DNA of 64,000 nucleotides from Bacteroides intestinalis (GTDB lineage Bacteria > Bacteroidota > Bacteroidia > Bacteroidales > Bacteroidaceae): the NCBI RefSeq assembly GCF_902364365.1, contig NZ_CABJDN010000010.1, forward strand, positions 62,001-126,000, given 5' to 3'. This document shows, one piece after another, positions 35,900 to 43,511 of this stretch. The first letter of the stretch is position 1, and the number at the start of each line of letters is the position of its first letter. The notes beneath the pieces were generated by a model, which did no database searches, was not told where the DNA came from, and saw only the letters and a list, made by a program, of their open reading frames with translations. The translations under genes were made by a program, and so were the position numbers.

Positions 35900-38497
35900 A
35901 TGAAAAAGCCGAATTTAAACCTGAAGCGAGCGTCTTTGCTGACCTCATCACTCTTGTGTAGTGCCCTCCTCATAGCCGTCCCCCTCCGAAAAGAGCTGAA
36001 CGAGGATTGGAAGTTTAAACAAGCCAGACTCAACAACTGGTATCCTGCCACCGTGCCCGGTGTAGTACATACCGACCTGATGGACAACAAAATTATCGAA
36101 GATCCTTTCTTCCGCCTCAATGAACGCAGCATGCAATGGATTGACAAGGAAGACTGGATTTACCAGACTACTTTCCGGCTCACTCCTGAAATGATGGAAA
36201 AACAAAACATCGAACTCGTCTTCAAAGGACTGGATACGTATGCAGACGTATACCTGAACGATAAGAAGATACTGGAAGCCAACAATATGTTTCGCGAATG
36301 GAGAACAAACATAAAGCCAAATCTGGAATCTGGCGAAAACATATTGAAAATCTATTTCCATTCTCCCATCAAAGTAGATATTCCCAAATGGGATGCTCTC
36401 CCCTACCAATATGAAGCAGGCAACGACCAGTCTGAAAACGGCGGGGTATTCAATAAGAAAGTCGGCGTATTTGCCCGAAAAGCAGGCTATCATTACGGTT
36501 GGGACTGGGGGCCGCGCCTGGTTACTTCCGGTATCTGGCGCCCGGTATACGTAGAGGCGTGGGACGATGCGAGGCTCAATGACGTCTTCATCCGGCAGCA
36601 GGAAGTGAACAAAAACCGTGCAACCATTCTCGGAGAAATAGAAATCCTTGCGGACAAAGAGATAGACAAAGCCATTATCAGCATTACCGAAGCTTCTTCC
36701 GGCAAAGTCCTGGCCGGACAAGTCGTTTCTCTCAAAAAGGGGATGAACAAGGTGTCGTTGCCTCTCTCCATCCGGAACCCAAAATTGTGGTGGAGTAACG
36801 GCCTGGGCGAACAATATCTATACGATTTCCGCACAGACCTCACCATCGACAATCGTACAGCTGATACTCAAACTAAGAAAGTCGGCCTGCGCTCGCTTAA
36901 GATTATTAACCAACCGGACAAGGATGGAAAGACTTTTTATGTAGAACTGAATGGAGTTCCTATTTTTGCCAAAGGTGCTAATTACATTCCACAGGATAAC
37001 TTTTTGCCACGTGTCACGCGGGAACAGTATGAAAAGACTATTCTCGATGCAGCTAATGTCCACATGAATATGCTCCGCATCTGGGGAGGCGGTATCTATG
37101 AAGAAGATGTATTCTATGAACTTTGCGACCGCTACGGTATCCTTGTCTGGCAAGATTTCATGTTTGCATGCAGCCTTTATCCAGCTGAAGGGGAACTTTT
37201 GGAAAATATCCGTCAAGAAGCTATTTACAATGTAAAGCGACTCCGCAACCATGCCTGTGTTGCCCTTTGGTGCGGCAACAACGAATGCAATGATGCCTGG
37301 TTCAATTGGGGGTGGCAGAAACGATACAAAAAACAGAATCCTGAATACGAACAGATCATCTGGAAGCAGTTCAACGACCAATACAATGTCACCCTTCCCC
37401 AAGTGGTTAAAGAATATGCTCCTGAAAGCTTTTATTGGCCTTCTTCCCCATTTGCCCGCTATGATGGCGGCAGTGACGACCATAATGGTGACCGACATTA
37501 TTGGGAAGTATGGCACGGCAAGAAGCCGATTGAGATGTACAATAAGGAACGGAGCCGTTTCTTCAGTGAATATGGCTTCCAGTCTTTCCCGGAGTTCGAA
37601 TCGGTAAAACGCTATGCTCCACGTGAGGAAGATTGGAATATCTACTCGGAAGTTATGATGTCTCATCAGCGCGGCGGAGCCCATGCCAATGAACTGATTG
37701 AAACTTATCTGCTGAACGAATACCGCAAGCCCAAAGACTTCGAGGCTTTTCTTTATATGAATCATGTGCTGCAAGGCGATGCGATCAAAACAGCCATCGA
37801 AGCGCACCGCCGGGATATGCCTTATTGCATGGGTACGCTCTTCTGGCAGCATAACGATTGTTGGCCGGTAGCCTCCTGGGCAAGCCGCGACTATTATGGG
37901 CGCTGGAAAGCACAACATTACTTTACCCGCAAGGCTTACCGGGATATCCTTGTATCTCCCATAGCTGATGAATCAGGGATATTGAAAGTCCAGGTGGTTT
38001 CCGATCGTCTCAAATCCTGTAGCGGGAAACTTGAAGTAAATGTTATAAAACTGACAGGTGAAGTTCTGAACCAGTATAGTCGTAATGTGAAAATAGATGC
38101 TAACAGTAGCCGGACACTCTTTTCCGTTCCACTGGAAGAAGCACTGAACGGAACACGCAAGGAAGATGTCTTTATTCATGCTGTCTTGTCGACGAATAAA
38201 GGGAAGAACGACTATGCCAATAACTACTTCCTGGTAAAACAAAAAGAAGTCAACTATCCGCACGCCATGATTACGAAGAGTATACAGCCAATCGAGGACG
38301 GTTTCGAAGTGACACTCAATAGTGATAACTTTGCTCGTGCCGTATTCATCGCTACCGGAGATGTGAACAGTTCATTTAGCGATAACTACTTTGACATACT
38401 ACCGAGAAGTTCGGTAAAAGTGAAAATCCACACCAGTTTACCGCAGAATGTACTCGAGAAACAATTAAAGATCGTTTCGCTAAGTGATGAGTATTGA
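35900..38497 (+). CDS. GH2 beta-mannosidase
   Basis: 865 residues with a signal peptide (about 1-28). Full GH2 architecture: N-terminal sugar-binding sandwich (about 30-215; YHYGWDWGPRL is typical of beta-mannosidases), Ig-like domain (about 220-330), TIM barrel with acid/base E462 (WCGNNECN) and nucleophile E557 (FFSEYGFQSFPE), and C-terminal beta domains. The family removes terminal beta-mannose from manno-oligosaccharides or N-glycan cores. It is a single-gene unit with its own promoter and a shared terminator, not part of either PUL, and is probably periplasmic. Confidence 0.93.
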   Translation: MKKPNLNLKRASLLTSSLLCSALLIAVPLRKELNEDWKFKQARLNNWYPATVPGVVHTDLMDNKIIEDPFFRLNERSMQWIDKEDWIYQTTFRLTPEMMEKQNIELVFKGLDTYADVYLNDKKILEANNMFREWRTNIKPNLESGENILKIYFHSPIKVDIPKWDALPYQYEAGNDQSENGGVFNKKVGVFARKAGYHYGWDWGPRLVTSGIWRPVYVEAWDDARLNDVFIRQQEVNKNRATILGEIEILADKEIDKAIISITEASSGKVLAGQVVSLKKGMNKVSLPLSIRNPKLWWSNGLGEQYLYDFRTDLTIDNRTADTQTKKVGLRSLKIINQPDKDGKTFYVELNGVPIFAKGANYIPQDNFLPRVTREQYEKTILDAANVHMNMLRIWGGGIYEEDVFYELCDRYGILVWQDFMFACSLYPAEGELLENIRQEAIYNVKRLRNHACVALWCGNNECNDAWFNWGWQKRYKKQNPEYEQIIWKQFNDQYNVTLPQVVKEYAPESFYWPSSPFARYDGGSDDHNGDRHYWEVWHGKKPIEMYNKERSRFFSEYGFQSFPEFESVKRYAPREEDWNIYSEVMMSHQRGGAHANELIETYLLNEYRKPKDFEAFLYMNHVLQGDAIKTAIEAHRRDMPYCMGTLFWQHNDCWPVASWASRDYYGRWKAQHYFTRKAYRDILVSPIADESGILKVQVVSDRLKSCSGKLEVNVIKLTGEVLNQYSRNVKIDANSSRTLFSVPLEEALNGTRKEDVFIHAVLSTNKGKNDYANNYFLVKQKEVNYPHAMITKSIQPIEDGFEVTLNSDNFARAVFIATGDVNSSFSDNYFDILPRSSVKVKIHTSLPQNVLEKQLKIVSLSDEY

Positions 38498-38505
38498 GTG
38501 TGAAA

Positions 38506-38542
38506 AACCCCTCCGAAGTAATTGGCTTATTCCGGAGGGGTT
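38506..38542. terminator. Bidirectional terminator between beta-mannosidase and catalase genes
   Basis: CCCCTCCG and CGGAGGGG pair around a loop of about 16 nt, with flanking AA/TT on both sides. It lies between convergent stops. Confidence 0.85.
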
Positions 38543-38557
38543 CAATATTTTCTATGG

Positions 38558-40024
38558 TTATCGAGTTTCTTTCAAAGCTGCATCTAAGTCTATACCTAAG
38601 GCTTTAGCTACCCCTGTACCGTAAGCCGGATCCGCCTGATAACAATTACGCACGTGGCGTTGCTTAATAAAGAGTTCGGCATCACCCATGGCACGGGCAG
38701 TATTTTCGCATGTCAGTTGCTGATCCTCTGCAGACATCAGGCGGAAAAGATCGCCCGGCTGGCTGAAATAATCATCATCATACTCACGTTCGTTGTAGTT
38801 ATAAACATCTCCATGAACTTTCAAAGGCGGTTCTTTCTTTTCGGGAGAGTCCTGCCATTCGCCGTAGCTGTTGGGCTCGTAACTCTTGGCACTGCCATAG
38901 TTACCATCTACACGCATGGCACCGTCACGGTGATAAGCATGGAACGGACAGCGGGGTTTATTCACCGGAATCTGTTCGGCATTCACTCCAAGGCGGTAGC
39001 GCTGTGCATCACCGTAGGAAAAAAGTCTTCCCTGCAACATCTTGTCAGGAGAGAAACCGATACCTTCCACAATATTCTGTGGATTGAAAGCAGCCTGTTC
39101 CACCTCAGCGAAGTAATTCTCCGGGTTGCGGTTCAGTTCCAGAATACCTACATCCTGCAACGGAAAATCTTTGTGCGGCCATACCTTCGTAAGGTCGAAT
39201 GGATTGATACGGTATTCGTCTGCCTGTTCTTCCGTCATCAGCTGAATCTGGAATTGCCATTTCGGAAAGTCACCCTTTTCGATGCTCTCATACAAATCAC
39301 GCTGGTGCGATTCACGATCCTTGGCAACAATAGCTTCGGCTTCCTGGTCACTTAGATTCTTGATACCTTGCAGGGTACGCAGATGGAACTTCACCCAAAT
39401 GCGTTCGTTGGCAGCATTGTAGAAGCTGTAAGTATGGCTGCCGAAGCCATGCATGTGGCGATAAGAATAAGGAATACCACGGGGGCTCATAGTAATGGTC
39501 ACCTGATGTAACGCCTCAGGTAGCAAGGTCCAGAAGTCCCAGTTATTGTTCGGACTGCGCAGATTGGTCCGCGGGTCACGCTTCACGGCATGGTTCAGAT
39601 CGGGGAATTTCAGCGGATCGCGCAGGAAGAATACAGGAGTATTATTTCCCACTAAATCCCAGTTACCTTCTTCCGTATAGAATTTCATGGCAAAACCACG
39701 AATATCACGCTCAGCATCCGCCGCTCCCCTCTCACCTGCTACGGTGGAGAAACGTACGAAGCACTCCGTCTTCTTGCCCACTTCACTGAAGATAGCAGCA
39801 CGGGTGTACTTTGTAATGTCATGTGTCACGGTGAACGTACCATATGCGCCGGAACCTTTGGCATGCATACGTCTTTCAGGGATTACTTCACGGTCGAAGT
39901 GTGCAAGCTTTTCCAGAAACCAGGGGTCTTGCATCATTACAGGTCCACGTTGTCCTGCTGTTTGAGTGTTTTGATTGTCGGCGATCGGGCGCCCGTTGGC
40001 AGATGTGAGTTTTTTCTTTTCCAT
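38558..40024 (-). CDS. katA: Haem catalase
   Basis: 488 residues from the ATG at 40024; the frame runs 57 codons further up but crosses the promoter, so that part is not translated. It is a small-subunit clade catalase: distal His H54 (RRMHAKG), proximal haem-ligand region [14 protein letters not shown], and the [11 protein letters not shown] segment. It decomposes hydrogen peroxide and is cytoplasmic. A near-consensus promoter and an OxyR-like site lie upstream, fitting peroxide induction as known for Bacteroides catalase. It is divergent from the VanX-like gene. Confidence 0.97.
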   Translation of the reverse strand: MEKKKLTSANGRPIADNQNTQTAGQRGPVMMQDPWFLEKLAHFDREVIPERRMHAKGSGAYGTFTVTHDITKYTRAAIFSEVGKKTECFVRFSTVAGERGAADAERDIRGFAMKFYTEEGNWDLVGNNTPVFFLRDPLKFPDLNHAVKRDPRTNLRSPNNNWDFWTLLPEALHQVTITMSPRGIPYSYRHMHGFGSHTYSFYNAANERIWVKFHLRTLQGIKNLSDQEAEAIVAKDRESHQRDLYESIEKGDFPKWQFQIQLMTEEQADEYRINPFDLTKVWPHKDFPLQDVGILELNRNPENYFAEVEQAAFNPQNIVEGIGFSPDKMLQGRLFSYGDAQRYRLGVNAEQIPVNKPRCPFHAYHRDGAMRVDGNYGSAKSYEPNSYGEWQDSPEKKEPPLKVHGDVYNYNEREYDDDYFSQPGDLFRLMSAEDQQLTCENTARAMGDAELFIKQRHVRNCYQADPAYGTGVAKALGIDLDAALKETR

Positions 40025-40056
40025 GGTATTTTTGTTTAGAGAACTAATATATAGAA

Positions 40057-40087
40057 CAAATGTAAGGATTCTTAAGTTCACGTCAAA
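40057..40087 (-). promoter_or_regulatory. Catalase promoter
   Basis: TTTG (40087-40084), a 19-bp spacer and TACATTTG (40064-40057) on the minus strand match the Bacteroides -33/-7 consensus. The -7 box lies 33 bp before the start codon. Confidence 0.85.
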
Positions 40088-40097
40088 CAGATAAATT

Positions 40098-40122
40098 CTA
40101 TGGACAGATAGACAAAATCTAT
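40098..40122. promoter_or_regulatory. OxyR-like operator upstream of catalase
   Basis: ATAG-N7-CTAT (40108-40122) is preceded by CTAT at 40098-40101, six bases before the ATAG. This resembles part of the OxyR tetramer site. It ends about 11 bp upstream of the -33 box, a usual activator position. Confidence 0.55.
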
Positions 40123-40158
40123 GTATCCGCACAAAACGACTAATCCAATAGGAATTCG

Positions 40159-40166
40159 TACCTTTG
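40159..40166 (+). promoter_or_regulatory. -7 box of the VanX-like gene
   Basis: TACCTTTG fits TAnnTTTG and lies 18 bp before the chosen start at 40185; an in-frame upstream ATG at 40164 is not possible as a start because no ATG occurs there, only TTG-type codons. Confidence 0.55.
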
Positions 40167-40184
40167 CAGGCAAAGAAAAAAGGT

Positions 40185-40850
40185 ATGAAGTACATATATT
40201 ATTTTCTACTTTCCCTCTGGTTCATCTCCGCATCCGCCCAGAAAAGCGAAACTGCAAAATATCTGGAGAGCATCGGACTGGTGAACATAGCCGAAGCAGA
40301 CAGTAGCATCGCCATAGACCTGATGTACACCCGCGCGGACAATTTCACCGGAAAAGTCCTCTATGAAGATTTGCACGAAGCCTATCTGCATCCCGACGCC
40401 ATGAAAGGACTGTTGCAAGCACAACAAGAGCTGAAGAAACATCACCCTGCGTATCGCCTCATTGTATATGATGCCGCCCGCCCGATGAGTGTACAGCAGC
40501 AAATGTGGAACGTAGTGAAAGGCACCTCCAAGTACATCTACGTCTCCAACCCCGCCCGTGGTGGCGGACTGCATAACTACGGCCTGGCAGTAGATATCAG
40601 TATACTGGATAAAGCGGGCCGCCCCCTGCCAATGGGTACAAAAGTAGACCACCTCGGTCCAGAAGCACATATCACCAATGAAGCCGCACTGGTCCAAAGT
40701 GGAAAAATCACCAAACAGGAACAGGCCAACCGGTTGCTGTTGCGTAACGTCATGCGCACCGCAGGCTTTCGCGCTTTATCCAGCGAATGGTGGCATTTCA
40801 ACTGGTGCAGCCGACAGGAAGCCAAACAAAAATACAAGGTTATACCTTAA
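40185..40850 (+). CDS. VanX-like D-Ala-D-Ala dipeptidase (peptidase M15D)
   Basis: 221 residues from the ATG at 40185, which starts a good signal peptide ([18 protein letters not shown]). Zn ligands follow the M15D pattern: [14 protein letters not shown] supplies His and Asp, and SSEWWHFNW supplies the catalytic Glu and third His. [14 protein letters not shown] is the conserved Arg-containing block. Family members hydrolyse D-Ala-D-Ala. In a gut Bacteroides with a signal peptide, a role in peptidoglycan turnover in the periplasm is more likely than vancomycin resistance, because no vanH/vanA neighbours are present. It may be co-transcribed with the membrane protease gene 62 bp downstream. Confidence 0.9.
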   Translation: MKYIYYFLLSLWFISASAQKSETAKYLESIGLVNIAEADSSIAIDLMYTRADNFTGKVLYEDLHEAYLHPDAMKGLLQAQQELKKHHPAYRLIVYDAARPMSVQQQMWNVVKGTSKYIYVSNPARGGGLHNYGLAVDISILDKAGRPLPMGTKVDHLGPEAHITNEAALVQSGKITKQEQANRLLLRNVMRTAGFRALSSEWWHFNWCSRQEAKQKYKVIP

Positions 40851-40912
40851 AGTTCCCCATATTCCTTTATATTTGTGCAGACAAACCGGGTAAGAACTTC
40901 ATCCATAGAACT

Positions 40913-42070
40913 ATGAAACAAGCTCTCAAACTTATACTTTCCACCCTGTTCGGTGCATGCATCGGCTTCGGTGCAGTGGTGCTTTGCATTACATTCTTTA
41001 CGGAAACCACGCTCAGTGAATTCTTCGGTAACATGGGGAATGTACAGCTAAGCAGGTTATTGCTCTCTTGTATCCTGTCGTTGGTCTGCCTCATACTTGC
41101 TGTCTTCGTACAAATCATCCTGCACGAAGGCGGACATCTGATTTTCGGGCTTGTTACCGGCTATCGGTTCGTCTCTTTCCGTGTGGGTAGCCTCACTCTG
41201 ATAAAAGAAGGTGGAAAGTTCCGCTTCAAACGCTTCTCCATCTCCGGCACAGGCGGACAATGCCTGCTCTCCCCACCGGATAAGCCTTACGAGCAAATGC
41301 CTTACTTCTGGTACAATGCAGGCGGGGTACTGATGAATCTGCTGACGGGAATCATCGCACTTATCCTTTGGATTTCGTACCCTGAACTGCCGTTACCCCT
41401 GCATCTATTCCTCCTATTTTCTTTCATCTGCGGTTTCTTCCTGGCGCTGATGAACGGCATCCCATTGAAAATGTCGGGCATCACGAATGATGCCTACAAC
41501 CTGATATTGATGCACCGCGACCTGAATACCCGGAAGTATCTGGCCCTTCAATTAGCCGTCAACGCTGAAGTTCAGAGAGGCATGAGACTAAAAGATATGC
41601 CGGACGAATGGTTCCCGAACGATGAAGTGACAGACTACAAAAATATCATGCAAGTTGCCGTAAAGTTACTCTATATCTCGCGCTATGTCGACCGGAAAGA
41701 GTTCAAGACAGCACAGGTCCTTTTCAGCGAGATAGAGCAACACAAAGAAGAAATTGTAGGATTATACGTAAAAGAAATCGAGTGCGAACTCTTGTTCCTC
41801 GAACTGATAGGTGAACGAAGACAAGAAGAAGTGGAGCGACTTTATACAGACAGGACAAAGAGATACATCCAGCGATACAAGACCATGATGTCCTCCAAAC
41901 AACGCCTGCTGTGTGCACTTGCCTTGTATTGGGAGAACCGGCCGGAGCGTGCGAAGGAGATTTATGAAAAGGTAGTCCGTAAGCGGGACAAATATTTGCT
42001 GCAAGGTGAAGTTAACTCTGATCTGGACATCATGGAGACGATGCTTCGGGAAGCACAAATACAGCTGTAA
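40913..42070 (+). CDS. M50-like membrane metalloprotease
   Basis: 385 residues from the ATG at 40913; the frame extends upstream over the VanX-like gene in another register, which is rejected. About six membrane helices lie in the first 220 residues. The second carries H71-E-G-G-H75, the HExxH zinc motif of site-2-type proteases, and MNGIPLKMSGITNDAY (about 180-200) may correspond to the second NPDG-like block. Residues about 230-385 form a soluble helical, TPR-like domain. It probably cleaves a membrane substrate; the target is unknown. Confidence 0.75.
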   Translation: MKQALKLILSTLFGACIGFGAVVLCITFFTETTLSEFFGNMGNVQLSRLLLSCILSLVCLILAVFVQIILHEGGHLIFGLVTGYRFVSFRVGSLTLIKEGGKFRFKRFSISGTGGQCLLSPPDKPYEQMPYFWYNAGGVLMNLLTGIIALILWISYPELPLPLHLFLLFSFICGFFLALMNGIPLKMSGITNDAYNLILMHRDLNTRKYLALQLAVNAEVQRGMRLKDMPDEWFPNDEVTDYKNIMQVAVKLLYISRYVDRKEFKTAQVLFSEIEQHKEEIVGLYVKEIECELLFLELIGERRQEEVERLYTDRTKRYIQRYKTMMSSKQRLLCALALYWENRPERAKEIYEKVVRKRDKYLLQGEVNSDLDIMETMLREAQIQL

Positions 42071-42097
42071 GTGAAAAACCTCTAAACGGTAAAGCCT

Positions 42098-43312
42098 ATG
42101 GAACTGAATGACGAAACCCTTCGTTTTATACGTGAACACTGTAAGGATGATGTACGTAACCTGGCTCTGCAAGCACCGAAGTATCCCAATGTGGATATGC
42201 CTGTCGCACTGACACAGATAGCAGGCAGACAGTCAGCAGCAGAGAAAATACCATCCTGGTATACAGAAGAAGGTATTCTATATCCCCGCCACTTATCCTT
42301 AGAACAATGTTCCTCTGAAGCTACGGCACGATATAAAGCCTCCATCATTCCGGGGGCTTCATCCGGTACACTGACTGACTTAACCGGAGGTTTTGGTATA
42401 GATTGTGCCTTTCTCTCTCTTAAATTCCATCACGTCACCTATGTGGAGCGACAGGAAGCACTTTGTGAGATTGCTTCGCATAACTTTCCGCTACTGGGTC
42501 TGAACCATATCCGGATAGAAAACAAAGACGCCATCCAGCATCTGCAAGAAATGTCTTCCGTTGACTGGATATTCATTGACCCCGCCCGTCGCGACGGACA
42601 TGGCGGTAAGACTGTTGCAATTGCCGACTGTGAACCGAATGTAGCTGAACTGGAATCGCTACTGCTCGAAAAAGCACAGCATATCATGGTGAAGCTCTCC
42701 CCTATGCTCGACTTGTCTTTAGCCATTCAGGATTTAAATCACGTACAGGAAGCGCATATTATTTCTGTAAATAATGAGTGCAAGGAACTCTTACTTATCT
42801 TAGCACATAACTCCGTTGCCGCAGAAAATATTCCTATTCATTGCATCAACTTGCAAACGAAAGATAGAAGAAGTACAGAGAAAACCGGGCAATTCTTCAC
42901 CTTCACCCGCGAACAGGAACTATCAAGTCCAAGTGAATATACCGATACCTTAGATAAATATCTGTATGAACCCAATGCATCTATCCTCAAAGCAGGTGCT
43001 TTCCGCAATATAGCTTGTAGATATAAAACAAAGAAGTTGCACCCCAACAGCCACCTCTATACTTCCGATGCACTGATAGAGAACTTTCCCGGAAGAAGTT
43101 TCCAGATAACAGATATGTGCACATTAAATAAGAAAGAACTAAAAACCGTATTAGGGGATATAAAGAAAGCCAATATCACAGTTCGGAACTTTCCAAGTTC
43201 AGTAGCGGAACTTCGTAAACGGATTAAGTTAGGCGAAGGCGGAGATGTTTATCTATTTGCTACCACCTTGAACAATGAACAGAAAGTCTTGATCCGGTGT
43301 GAGAAGATATAA
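42098..43312 (+). CDS. THUMP-like SAM-dependent methyltransferase
   Basis: 404 residues, no signal peptide. A Rossmann methyltransferase core lies at about 85-215: motif I LTDLTGGFGIDCAF, an acidic YVERQEAL strand end, and IFIDPARRD (about 155-163), which corresponds to the catalytic D/N-P-P-like loop. The C-terminal part (about 300-404) matches the THUMP-like domain attached to this group. Members are predicted RNA methyltransferases, but a specific modified base is not known to me. It follows the membrane protease by 27 bp and ends at a clear terminator. Confidence 0.82.
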   Translation: MELNDETLRFIREHCKDDVRNLALQAPKYPNVDMPVALTQIAGRQSAAEKIPSWYTEEGILYPRHLSLEQCSSEATARYKASIIPGASSGTLTDLTGGFGIDCAFLSLKFHHVTYVERQEALCEIASHNFPLLGLNHIRIENKDAIQHLQEMSSVDWIFIDPARRDGHGGKTVAIADCEPNVAELESLLLEKAQHIMVKLSPMLDLSLAIQDLNHVQEAHIISVNNECKELLLILAHNSVAAENIPIHCINLQTKDRRSTEKTGQFFTFTREQELSSPSEYTDTLDKYLYEPNASILKAGAFRNIACRYKTKKLHPNSHLYTSDALIENFPGRSFQITDMCTLNKKELKTVLGDIKKANITVRNFPSSVAELRKRIKLGEGGDVYLFATTLNNEQKVLIRCEKI

Positions 43313-43335
43313 ATGCCTGTTACAAGGCATTTTTT
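43311..43335 (+). terminator. Terminator after the THUMP-like methyltransferase
   Basis: AAATGCCT and AGGCATTT pair around a 6-nt loop followed by TTT. The stem overlaps the stop codon. Confidence 0.85.
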
Positions 43336-43342
43336 CGTTGAA

Positions 43343-43389
43343 TGTAACCTCAGCAAAACAAGATGTAACATCCGAAGGAAATCTGTAAC
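43343..43389 (+). repeat. Three TGTAAC direct repeats upstream of GH3
   Basis: TGTAAC occurs at 43343-43348, 43364-43369 and 43384-43389, spaced 21 and 20 bp, so all three are on one DNA face. They lie 53-99 bp upstream of the -7 box, suiting an activator array. Confidence 0.6.
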
Positions 43390-43441
43390 ATAGGCTCAAC
43401 TATCTGAAATACGATTCTTCCCTTGAATCCCCTTTTCTCAC

Positions 43442-43449
43442 TATTTTTG
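43442..43449 (+). promoter_or_regulatory. -7 box of the GH3-GH8 operon
   Basis: TATTTTTG fits TAnnTTTG; CTTG at 43422-43425 could act as a weak -33 box with a short spacer. The leader would be about 55 nt. Confidence 0.55.
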
Positions 43450-43511
43450 TAATCGTCATCCACAATGACGAAACAGAAGTCTATTAATAACTATAAAAAC
43501 GCACTACTGTC

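Noticed and set aside
36818..37918. Long open frame on the minus strand inside the GH2 beta-mannosidase gene
   Set aside because: It lies entirely antisense to a gene with intact catalytic motifs and full domain structure, and has no recognisable family or signal.
29402..40124. AATCTATGT shared by the hybrid regulator and catalase upstream regions
   Set aside because: A nine-base A+T-rich match (29402, 29434 and 40116) is likely by chance in 64 kb and the genes are functionally unrelated.
40025..40195. N-terminal extension of catalase
   Set aside because: The extension crosses the -7/-33 promoter and the OxyR-like site, and catalases of this clade start close to the chosen Met.
40185..40850. 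Vancomycin-resistance vanX
   Set aside because: The protein has a signal peptide and no vanH, vanA, vanR or vanS neighbours; peptidoglycan turnover is more likely.
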